In this document: positions 1 through 6,262 of the stretch, in pieces
Layout of the letters: the number at the start of each line of letters is the position of its first letter
Numbering within the stretch: position 1 is the stretch's first letter
DNA from: Rubrivirga sp. SAORIC476
Lineage (GTDB): Bacteria; Bacteroidota; Rhodothermia; Rhodothermales; Rubricoccaceae
Direction: 5' to 3'
Length of the DNA: 64,000 bases
NCBI RefSeq assembly: GCF_002283555.1
Contig: NZ_MVOI01000007.1
Span: forward strand, 1-64,000
The notes under the pieces: model-generated
What the model was told of the DNA's origin: nothing
Database searches by the model: none
Seen by the model: the letters and a program-made list of their open reading frames with translations, nothing else
Made by a program: the position numbers and the translations under genes

Positions 1-144
1 CACGGACGCTGGGCGCTGGGTGGACGGGCTGCCCGCTGCTCGGTCGGAGCCCGCGAACGGCGCCCCGAACGCGAGGCCGAGAATGACGGCCTGGGCGGCG
101 AGGCGGAGACGTCGAGGGGTGAGGGGGGGGGGGGGGGAGGGCAC
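1..144 (-). CDS. N-terminus of a putative exported protein, cut by the left edge
   Basis: From a GTG at 144 the minus strand stays open to the window edge. It encodes a Pro-rich start (four prolines from a C tract), then RRLRLAAQAVILGLAFGAPFAG, read here as two basic residues, a hydrophobic core and a small-residue end that fit a signal peptide. No mature domain is visible. A 15-nt G:C tract lies inside the first codons, so a one-base length change would alter the reading frame. The start is uncertain; an ATG at 154 is out of frame at the current tract length. It lies divergent from the replication module. Low confidence because only 48 codons are present. Confidence 0.3.
   Translation of the reverse strand, partial: MPSPPPPLTPRRLRLAAQAVILGLAFGAPFAGSDRAAGSPSTQRPASV
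123..137. repeat. 15-nt poly-G tract
   Basis: Fifteen uninterrupted G on the plus strand, lying in the N-terminal codons of the putative minus-strand exported protein. Tracts of this length slip during replication and are also error-prone in sequencing. Confidence 0.9.
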
Positions 145-326
145 GGTGCGTCATGACACGTCGCCCGTCCAGCGCGCTCCGCGTCCGTGGCGGCTCACGT
201 GTCCGGACAAAAACTGCCCAGCCCCTGAGCCTCAGCCACCGCCCGTCGCGCTCCCCACTTGACGCCCGACCTCTCGGGCTCTCTTTCCCATCCCTCTCAA
301 ATCAGCGACGCGACGCCCTCGTCGTC

Positions 327-362
327 GTTTAATAGAGTTTAGAAGATGTTTAATACGTTTAA
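327..362. other. AT-rich putative DNA unwinding element
   Basis: An AT-rich island in otherwise GC-rich DNA, 40 bases before the first iteron. GTTTA occurs four times, at 327, 337, 348 and 357, so roughly once per helical turn. Iteron plasmids usually pair such an AT-rich repeat region with the initiator-binding repeats. The 155-401 stretch holds no other recognisable gene. Confidence 0.6.
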
Positions 363-401
363 GGGTCGCCATCCCGTTGCGGCCCAACGAGATCCGGGGA
401 C

Positions 402-511
402 AAAGGTACCACTTTCCAGGGCGAAAGGTACCGGTCTACGGGGCGAGAGGTACCACTCTACGGGGCGAAAGGCACCGGTTTCCAGGGCGAAGGGTACCGG
501 TTTCCAGGGCG
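402..511 (+). repeat. Five tandem 22-bp iterons (origin, array 1)
   Basis: Five head-to-tail 22-bp units start at 402, 424, 446, 468 and 490 with no spacer. The consensus is AAAGGTACCGGTYT followed by ACGGGGCG or CCAGGGCG. The core GGTACC is changed to GGCACC in unit 4. Twenty-two bases is the usual iteron length for Rep_3-type plasmids, and a Rep_3 gene follows at 825. Predicted to bind the initiator and set copy number. Confidence 0.9.
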
Positions 512-601
512 CCCGCAGCGCGTCGGCCTCAATCTCTCAAAATCGGCCTCTAGATAGTCGTGAGACCCGATTCTCGACTCCTCCACACGGGGCCAGGACT
601 G

Positions 602-768
602 AAAGGTACCGGTTTACGGGGCGGACAGGTACCAGTTTACGGGGCGGGACCCGAAAGGCACCGGTCTCCAGGGCGCAGACCGCCTCTGGCGGCGCCGTAT
701 GGGGCAATCTGCCCGCGAGAGGTACCGGTTTACGGGGCGGGTCCAGAAGGGTACCGGTTTCCAGGGTG
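602..768 (+). repeat. Five further iterons, irregularly spaced (array 2)
   Basis: Five more copies of the same 22-bp unit start at 602, 625, 654, 718 and 747. All have the same orientation as array 1 but start-to-start spacings of 23, 29, 64 and 29. The last ends 57 bases before the rep start codon. This array probably doubles as the rep operator, since iteron-bound initiators commonly autoregulate. Confidence 0.85.
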
Positions 769-824
769 GGGGGACACCGCCCGCTCGCTGCTTCCCGGGT
801 GGCGGCGTCGCTGGGGTGCGGGCG

Positions 825-2327
825 ATGAGCGTGATACCTTCCACAGATCCCCGCCCTGTCCACGAGCACGGCGGCTCCGCGCTCGCCATCGGGCGCCCCT
901 CCCGCGCGCTCCCGTCGCGCCCGAGGCGGAGCCGCCTCCAGACCATCATCGAGAGCCGCGTCACCGGAGCCGAGCTGAAGAAGCACGTGGGGGCGATCCA
1001 CGTGAAGGCGCCGCTGTCGCTGCTCCAGCGGAAGCTCTCGAACGTCCTCCTGCTCAACGCCTACGAGGAGCTCCCCGACCCCTCGGTCAAGGAGCACGAG
1101 ATCCCCGTCCGCGTGCTGGCCGAGGTGGCCGGGTACGACTCGAAGGACTTCGCCTACCTCCGCGACGCGCTCCGTGCGCTCGTCGACTGCCGGGTCGAGT
1201 GGAACGTGCTCGGCGAGGACGGCGAGGAGGAGGAGTGGGCGGCGGCCTCGCTCCTGGCCCAGGCCAAGACGAAGGGCGGCGTGTGCCGCTACGTCTACGC
1301 GCCCGACCTCCGCGAGAAGCTGTACCGGCCCGAGGTCTACGCCCGGATCAACCTGGCCATCCAGGCCCGGTTCGGGTCGGGCTACGCGCTCGCGCTCTAC
1401 GAGAACTGCGCCCGGTTCCGGAAGGTCGGGACGACGGGGTGGATCGACCTCGAGACGTGGCGGGACTTGCTCGGGGTGGGGGAGGACCAGTACCGGGCGT
1501 TCAAGGCGCTCCGCCAGAAGGTGCTCGCGCCCGCGATCCGGGAGGTCAACGAGTTCTCCGACGTCCGCGTCGAGATGGAGACGCAGCGGCAGAAGCGGCG
1601 GATCGTCGCGCTGAAGTTCGTGGTGAGGGAGGCGCCAGAGGGCGGCCCGGCAGCCGCGGCGAAGGGGCTCGGGCCGACGCTCCGCGAGGCGCTGGGCGCC
1701 GAGGGCGCCCCGGACCCCCGGTCCGCGGCCCCGGAGCCCGCCGAGGTCCTCCAGGACCACCCGCGCGCCGAGCTCCAGCGGCGCCTGCTCGGCTTCGGGC
1801 TGACCGAGGCCCAGGCGCTCGACCTCTCGACCGAGTTCCCCGAGGCCCGCGTGGCCGCCAACCTCGACCACGTCGAGGCCGAGGTCGCGCGCGGGCTCGC
1901 GTCCGGGGGACGTGAGGTCAAGAACGTTGCTGCGTTCACCGTCGCCGCCGTCCGGGGCGACTACGCGAAGGGGGCTGCGACACCGGACGTGGTCCTGAAG
2001 GCGTCGGAGCAGAAGGAGAAAGCGGCCACGGCCGCGAGGGCGAAGCAGGAGCGGACAGCGGCGCAGAAGGAGGCCGCAGCCAGGGCCAAGCGCTCGGCTG
2101 AGGAGCGCCGCCAGCGCGCGCTCGCCGAGGCGTGGGACGCGCTCTCCGACGACGAGCGGGCCGCGTTCACCGAACGGGCCGTCGCGCGGCTCAAGGGCGA
2201 GGCCCCGCAGGTCCACCGCTGGTACGAGGAGGAACTGGGCGCGGGCAAGGCGGTCGGCGAGATGCGCCCGGCCGTCCGCTCGACGCTCCGGTCGTTCCAG
2301 CACGAGGAGATGGGACGGCTGCTGTGA
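825..2327 (+). CDS. Rep_3 family plasmid replication initiator
   Basis: Predicted replication initiator of 500 aa with two winged-helix domains typical of Rep_3/RepB proteins. Conserved features are LQRKLSNVLLLNAYEEL near residue 60, the IPVRVLAEVAGYDSKDFAYLRDAL helix pair (quoted in part), and FGSGYALALYENCARF with WIDLETWRDLLGV in the second domain. The C-terminal 200 residues are charged, Ala/Glu/Arg-rich and probably helical, making the protein longer than common Rep_3 proteins of about 300 aa. I chose ATG 825; the frame is open upstream to 699, but that stretch is encoded by iterons. Ten iterons precede it. It overlaps the next gene by four bases (GTGA). Confidence 0.9.
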   Translation: MSVIPSTDPRPVHEHGGSALAIGRPSRALPSRPRRSRLQTIIESRVTGAELKKHVGAIHVKAPLSLLQRKLSNVLLLNAYEELPDPSVKEHEIPVRVLAEVAGYDSKDFAYLRDALRALVDCRVEWNVLGEDGEEEEWAAASLLAQAKTKGGVCRYVYAPDLREKLYRPEVYARINLAIQARFGSGYALALYENCARFRKVGTTGWIDLETWRDLLGVGEDQYRAFKALRQKVLAPAIREVNEFSDVRVEMETQRQKRRIVALKFVVREAPEGGPAAAAKGLGPTLREALGAEGAPDPRSAAPEPAEVLQDHPRAELQRRLLGFGLTEAQALDLSTEFPEARVAANLDHVEAEVARGLASGGREVKNVAAFTVAAVRGDYAKGAATPDVVLKASEQKEKAATAARAKQERTAAQKEAAARAKRSAEERRQRALAEAWDALSDDERAAFTERAVARLKGEAPQVHRWYEEELGAGKAVGEMRPAVRSTLRSFQHEEMGRLL

Positions 2328-2746
2328 CGGACCGTTCGGCCCCGACGCTCCAGAACTCGTTCCCAGAGTTGGGCTACGGGGTCGCCGGCGTCGTCCGCGC
2401 GCTGAGGGACGGACTGCCCACCTCGCGCGTGGACGCGCTCGCCTCGGCCTTGGGCGTCTCCACGGCGCGGGCCGCTGGGTCTCTCGGGGTGTCGGCCTCG
2501 ACGCTCGCGAGGCGCCGACGGGCGGGGCGACTCACGCTGTCCGAGAGCGAGCGGGCCTACCGGATCGGTCGGCTCGTCGAGCGGGCCACGGAGGGGTTCG
2601 GGAGCGCGGGCGTCGGCGCGGAGTGGCTGAGGCGGCCGAACTGGGCGCTCGGCGGCGAGCCCCCCCTCGACTACGCCGACACCGAGTCCGGCGCGCTGGA
2701 GGTGAACCGCGTCATCGGCCGGATTGAGCACGGGATTCCGTTGTAG
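2324..2746 (+). CDS. Xre/MbcA/ParS-type antitoxin-like protein
   Basis: 140 aa from a GTG that overlaps the rep stop codon, so translation is probably coupled to rep. The order is an N-terminal HTH-like segment (ALGVSTARAAGSLGVSASTLARRRRAG), then LTLSESERAYRIGRLVERATEGFG and a C-terminal WLRRPNWALGGEPPLDYADT segment. This matches the antitoxin half of RES/Xre (ParST, MbcTA) systems, whose C-terminal domain (DUF2384) shows the conserved W-x3-PN..LGG..P pattern. The cognate RES-domain toxin is not downstream: the next gene shows none of its features. It may be an orphan antitoxin or a repressor acting on the replication operon. Confidence 0.8.
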   Translation: MTDRSAPTLQNSFPELGYGVAGVVRALRDGLPTSRVDALASALGVSTARAAGSLGVSASTLARRRRAGRLTLSESERAYRIGRLVERATEGFGSAGVGAEWLRRPNWALGGEPPLDYADTESGALEVNRVIGRIEHGIPL

Positions 2747-2813
2747 CGGGAGCCACAGTCGTCCTCCCGTGGGCGGGAAGGATCGGCGCGCCGGGCTTTC
2801 ATCCTGGGACGGG

Positions 2814-2833
2814 GTTTCACCGCGCGGTGAAAC
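2814..2833. promoter_or_regulatory. 20-bp perfect palindrome
   Basis: GTTTCACCGCGCGGTGAAAC is a perfect 20-bp palindrome between the antitoxin-like gene and the next ORF. With no loop it resembles a dimer operator more than a terminator. It lies 71 bases before ATG 2905. Confidence 0.5.
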
Positions 2834-2904
2834 GTGCTCGTGGGGTGCGTTCAGCGCCCAGCTTCTCAGGGCCGCCGCTTGGAGCCACGTCCTACCTTCC
2901 GTCC

Positions 2905-3654
2905 ATGTACGACGACGAAGACCGGGCCTCCGACGCGGCGTGCCGCGCGCTCCTGGACCACGCGCTCGAGGGCGAGCGGGCGTGGATGGACGAGCTGGCG
3001 CCGGGCGACGTCCCGAGCCCCGCGATCGCTCCGCTCGTCGACCGAGGGGCGGCCGAGTTCAAGGAGCGCCCCTTCCGGGTCCGGTGGCTCTCGTTTCTCG
3101 GGGACATCCTCTGGGACGTGTTCTCCGACAACAACGACGTCGTCGGGCCGAGCGGCGAGCGCTACGACCTCGGCTCGTTCCGGGGCAGCGGCGGCTTCAT
3201 CGCCGACCACCTCAACGACCGGCTGGCGGACGAGGGGGACGGGCACGGTCCTCGGTGGAGCCGGAGCCCCTTCGGCTACCTCGACTTCTACATGGGGACG
3301 CTCGGGCTCTTCGGCGACGGCGAGCTCGACGAGCGGGGCTCGCCGTTCTACGTCCGCGTGTTCGAGCGGCTGCGCGAGCGCGGGTGCGACTGGCGCTACG
3401 CCCCGCCCGCCATCGGCCTCGTCCGGTTCGACCAGCCGGGCGAGGAGGCGGACGACCCCGCGCGGTACGACCCGAATGCGGCGCTCGCGGCCCAAGCGGA
3501 GCGCGACGAGGAGGAGGAGCGGCTCGGCGAGTTCGCCCGCCAGCTCGCCGAGGCGAACGCCAAGGCGTTCGAGCGGGCCGCCCGCGAGCCGCCCCTCGTC
3601 GTCCGGGCCTACCGCGAGGTCTACGGGGAGTGGCCGGTCTACGTCCGCCACTGA
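2905..3654 (+). CDS. Hypothetical acidic protein
   Basis: 249 aa, not recognised. It is strongly acidic, with aromatic-rich segments (RVRWLSFLGDILWDVFSDNNDVVG; FGYLDFYMGTLGLFGDGELDERG, quoted in part) and a helical Glu/Arg/Ala-rich C-terminus ending in REVYGEWPVYVRH. There is no signal peptide or membrane segment. ATG 2905 is chosen because the sequence before it (CCTACCTTCCGTCC) looks like an untranslated leader, although the frame is open to 2827. It is a plasmid backbone neighbour of rep; no function is assigned. Confidence 0.65.
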   Translation: MYDDEDRASDAACRALLDHALEGERAWMDELAPGDVPSPAIAPLVDRGAAEFKERPFRVRWLSFLGDILWDVFSDNNDVVGPSGERYDLGSFRGSGGFIADHLNDRLADEGDGHGPRWSRSPFGYLDFYMGTLGLFGDGELDERGSPFYVRVFERLRERGCDWRYAPPAIGLVRFDQPGEEADDPARYDPNAALAAQAERDEEEERLGEFARQLAEANAKAFERAAREPPLVVRAYREVYGEWPVYVRH

Positions 3655-3746
3655 CGGCGACCGACGGAGTTGTTTAAATAGAGCCGGGCTGCCCACTCCG
3701 GCAACACCAGCCTTTCAGACAACCGCTCCGCCCTCCCCCTCGCCCC

Positions 3747-3959
3747 ATGATTTCGACCGACGACGAATACCAACGCGCCCTCCGGCGCTTGAATGAGGAC
3801 GCCGCCACGCTCCGCCGCCAGCGCGCGGCGCTCGCCGAGTCGCGCCTGAGTGGGGACGAGCTCGACCGGGCGATGGCGCCGCTGCTCTCGTTCCGCGCGG
3901 GCCTGGAAGAGGAGGTCGAGGCGTACGAGGACGGGCGGCTCTCCGGCTCCGAGGGGTGA
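3747..3959 (+). CDS. Small hypothetical protein, helical
   Basis: 70 aa. The sequence begins ISTDDEYQRALRRLNEDA and continues as a Glu/Leu-rich helix ending EEEVEAYEDGRL. The layout resembles the N-terminal region of HigA-like antitoxins (a 'YEAAL..I..L' helix followed by 'LEAYE'), but there is no HTH. No toxin lies beside it. The ATG follows a short pyrimidine-rich leader. The real-gene call rests on sensible codon use and composition. Confidence 0.5.
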   Translation: MISTDDEYQRALRRLNEDAATLRRQRAALAESRLSGDELDRAMAPLLSFRAGLEEEVEAYEDGRLSGSEG

Positions 3960-4036
3960 TCCCCATAATTCTACCGCGTCGTTCGTTACGCACGGCGCGT
4001 TACGCGCGCTGCGTAGTGGTGAGGTCGGGCGGTCCG

Positions 4037-4074
4037 GCCTGCCACTACGGTGGCATGCCACCGTAGTGGCAGGC
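4037..4074. repeat. 38-bp perfect palindrome in a 337-base gap
   Basis: GCCTGCCACTACGGTGGCA is followed immediately by its exact reverse complement, giving 38 bp with no loop. GTAGTGG also recurs just upstream near 4013. The gap 3960-4296 holds no gene that I can support. A loop-less palindrome of this length can extrude as a cruciform and is hard to maintain without a function such as a protein-binding site or replication/transfer element. Confidence 0.85.
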
Positions 4075-4240
4075 GGCGACTCCACATCGCGAGATGTCCT
4101 GCAGATCGGTAGTCCGGGACGGCCCGCGATGGTAGTGTAGGGGGGGCTCCGAACAACGGGGCGGGCTTCAGACGCCGGACAGGTCTCGGGGGGGAGCGAG
4201 CGAGTGGTGCTCAAGCCAGACGTGGTTGTGCCGATACGAA

Positions 4241-4255
4241 GTGGGACCGTCCCAC
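4241..4255. promoter_or_regulatory. Putative operator of the toxin-antitoxin operon
   Basis: GTGGGAC-C-GTCCCAC is a perfect inverted repeat 42 bases before the antitoxin start codon. A TACATTGA sequence at 4265-4272 resembles a Bacteroidota -7 element. The position suits autorepression by the antitoxin. Confidence 0.5.
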
Positions 4256-4296
4256 CGTTCTTCGTACATTGACCGCTCTCGCGAGCCCCGCGTCCT

Positions 4297-4575
4297 ATGC
4301 CTGCCACTGCCGACTACACGGCCAAACTCGACACGAAGCGCCGGATCTTGCTCCGCGGCGACGACGCGCTCTACGATCAGTACCAGGTGCGTCACCGCGA
4401 CGACGGGGTCATCGAACTCCGGCCTCAGGTGACGGTCGACGTCGCGTCGATTTCGGCCCGGACGCTTGCGACGATCGAGCGCTCGATGGAGGCCCTGGAG
4501 CGAGGCGAGGCTTCAGCACCCGTCGACCTCGACGAGACGTTTCCCGGTCTCGATGACGATGGGGCACCCGCGTGA
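4297..4575 (+). CDS. Putative type II antitoxin
   Basis: 92 aa. It opens with YTAKLDTKRRILLRGDDALYDQYQVRHRDDGVIELRPQ (quoted in part), a beta-rich N-terminus like short AbrB-like or DUF-type antitoxins. A helix (TLATIERSMEALERGEA) and an acidic tail follow; the tail probably wraps the toxin. It overlaps the toxin start by GTGA (4572-4575). The assignment rests mainly on the neighbour and the overlap. Confidence 0.65.
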   Translation: MPATADYTAKLDTKRRILLRGDDALYDQYQVRHRDDGVIELRPQVTVDVASISARTLATIERSMEALERGEASAPVDLDETFPGLDDDGAPA

Positions 4576-4949
4576 CGTTCGCCATCCGCATGGGGGTGCC
4601 CGACATGGCCGCCTTCAACGACTCGATCACGGCGAAGGCGCGGGCGGGGACGCTCGACCGCGACGAGAAGGCGCTGTTCAAGCAGTGGCGGAAGGCGCTG
4701 GGCCACCTCACGCAGAACCCTCGGCACCCGGGCCTGCGGACGCACGAGATCGAACCGCTGAGCGCGCGGTTCGGGCAGAAGGTGTTCCAGTCGTACCTCA
4801 ACCAAGGCGACACGGCGGACCGGCTCTACTGGGTCTACGGCCCCGGCCGCGGCGAGATCACGGTCGTCGGGCTCGAGCCGCACCCGGAGGACCGGAAACG
4901 GGGCGGGTACGAGCGGGTGTCGCTGTCCGGGCTCCCTCCGAGGGGATAG
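4572..4949 (+). CDS. RelE/ParE-superfamily toxin
   Basis: 125 aa from a GTG overlapping the antitoxin stop; an ATG at 4590 is an alternative. The order fits small RelE/ParE-like toxins: an N-terminal helical hairpin (MAAFNDSITAKARAGTLDRDEKALFKQWRKAL), then strands LRTHEIEPLSARFGQKVFQSYL, RLYWVYGPGRGEITVVGLEPHPED, and a closing strand YERVSLSGLP. Proteins of this fold usually cleave mRNA on ribosomes or poison gyrase; which one cannot be told here. It forms a plasmid-stabilising pair with the upstream gene. Confidence 0.75.
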   Translation: MTFAIRMGVPDMAAFNDSITAKARAGTLDRDEKALFKQWRKALGHLTQNPRHPGLRTHEIEPLSARFGQKVFQSYLNQGDTADRLYWVYGPGRGEITVVGLEPHPEDRKRGGYERVSLSGLPPRG

Positions 4950-5052
4950 CCATTATTGCAGATACGCCCCATTCACGGTGAGCGTCACCACCAACCGGGG
5001 CGGGTCGTTGGCGAGCGCGGCGTGCCGTGTCTTGCCACCCATGCAGCCTTCG

Positions 5053-5079
5053 TTTCCGATAAGGACAAATTATCGGAAA
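5053..5079. other. dif-like site for tyrosine recombinase
   Basis: TTTCCGATAA - GGACAAA - TTATCGGAAA gives two perfect 10-bp inverted arms around a 7-bp spacer, 83 bases before a tyrosine recombinase gene. The inner half-site ends (ATAA / TTAT) match Xer/dif-type sites. Probably the crossover site for plasmid dimer resolution or for integration. The 4950-5161 gap holds no gene. Confidence 0.7.
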
Positions 5080-5161
5080 GAGATAAGGCGCCGAAGCCTA
5101 CCTTCGGGTCGCCGCTCTGATGTCTCCGAGTGGCCTGAATATGCAATAACAGCCATACCCT

Positions 5162-6250
5162 GTGTCCGCTGACCTCGTCTCCCTCGGCGCCGACCATCTG
5201 CCCGCCGCGCTCGAAGCGGACGCTGAGTCCGCCCGCCGGTTCGCCGAGGCCGCCCGCTCCGACGCCACGCTCCGGGCGTACCGCTCCGACTGGGCCGACT
5301 TCGCGCTGTGGTGCGCAGGCCGCCAGCTGCCCGCGATGCCGGCCACGCCCGAGACCGTCGCCTTATATATAGCGTCTCGCGCGGAGGCCGGACCCGAGGG
5401 CGACGACGGGCGGCCGACGGCACCGCTGAAGGTGGCCACGCTTGAGCGGCGGATGGCGGCGATCTCCCAGGCCCACAAACTCGCCGGCGTCGAGAGCCCG
5501 GCGCTCCGCTCGCGCGAGCCGCTCCACTCCGTCTGGGCCGGCGTGGTCCGCACGCTCGGGACCGCGCGCGAGAAGGTGGCCCCGGCGCTCGCGGCCGACG
5601 TCGTCGCCATGGCCGCCGTGTGCGACGAGGCGGTCCGGCTGGCGGAGACGTTCCCCGACGACGCGGCGCCCGGCGCGGCGCTCCGGGCGCGACGGGACAA
5701 GGCGATGCTGCTGGTGGGCTTCGCCGCGGCGCTCCGGCGGAGCGAGCTCGCGGCCGTGCGGACGGAGCACCTCTCGTTCACGCCCGATGGGCTCCGGCTC
5801 CTGATCCCAAAGTCGAAAAGCGACCAGGAGGGAGCGGGCCAGGTCGTCGGCGTGGCCTACGGTTCGCGGGTGGAGACGTGCCCCGTGCGTGCGGTCCGGT
5901 CCTACCTCGCCGCGGCCTCGCGCGAGCTCGCGGACCAGGGGCGGCCCTCCCCCCTCTCGGGGCCGGTCTTCCGGTCGGTCGACCGCTGGGGGCGGCTCGG
6001 TCGGAAGGCGATCACGGGACGAACCGTCGCGAACGTCGTCAAGCAGCACGCCGAGGCGGCCGGGCTCGACCCCACGCTCTACGCCGGGCACTCGCTGAGG
6101 GCGGGGTTCGCGACCACGGCCGCGCGGGCCGGGAAGTCTGACCGGGCGATCCGGAAGCAGACGCGGCACAAGAGCGCCGCCATGCTGGCTGAGTACGTCC
6201 GCGAAGGGAGGCTCTTCGACGACAACGCGAGCGAGGGGATCGGACTCTGA
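5162..6250 (+). CDS. Tyrosine recombinase/integrase
   Basis: 362 aa from a GTG. It has an N-terminal SAM-like core-binding domain (about residues 20-115, TLRAYRSDWADFALWC) and a C-terminal catalytic domain. The expected catalytic residues are visible: Arg near 193 in ALRRSELAAVR, a Lys near 219 in IPKSKSDQ, H310-x-x-R313 in GHSLRAGF, H336 in RHKSAAM and nucleophile Tyr345 in AEYVREG. The protein is a stand-alone recombinase directly downstream of a dif-like site, suggesting plasmid multimer resolution or element integration. There is no excisionase beside it. Confidence 0.9.
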   Translation: MSADLVSLGADHLPAALEADAESARRFAEAARSDATLRAYRSDWADFALWCAGRQLPAMPATPETVALYIASRAEAGPEGDDGRPTAPLKVATLERRMAAISQAHKLAGVESPALRSREPLHSVWAGVVRTLGTAREKVAPALAADVVAMAAVCDEAVRLAETFPDDAAPGAALRARRDKAMLLVGFAAALRRSELAAVRTEHLSFTPDGLRLLIPKSKSDQEGAGQVVGVAYGSRVETCPVRAVRSYLAAASRELADQGRPSPLSGPVFRSVDRWGRLGRKAITGRTVANVVKQHAEAAGLDPTLYAGHSLRAGFATTAARAGKSDRAIRKQTRHKSAAMLAEYVREGRLFDDNASEGIGL

Positions 6251-6262
6251 GGGCGTCCCGGC

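Noticed and set aside
20-262. 80-aa plus-strand ORF
   Set aside because: Poly-Gly from the G tract, no domain, and it overlaps the more plausible minus-strand signal peptide.
402-768. CRISPR array
   Set aside because: Units are contiguous 22-bp iterons without unique spacers of equal length; no cas genes in the window.
346-828. 160-aa plus-strand reading frame
   Set aside because: Encoded almost entirely by iterons; repetitive product, no gene features.
2905-3654. RES-domain toxin partner of the Xre-like antitoxin
   Set aside because: None of the conserved RES residues or length pattern is visible in this protein.
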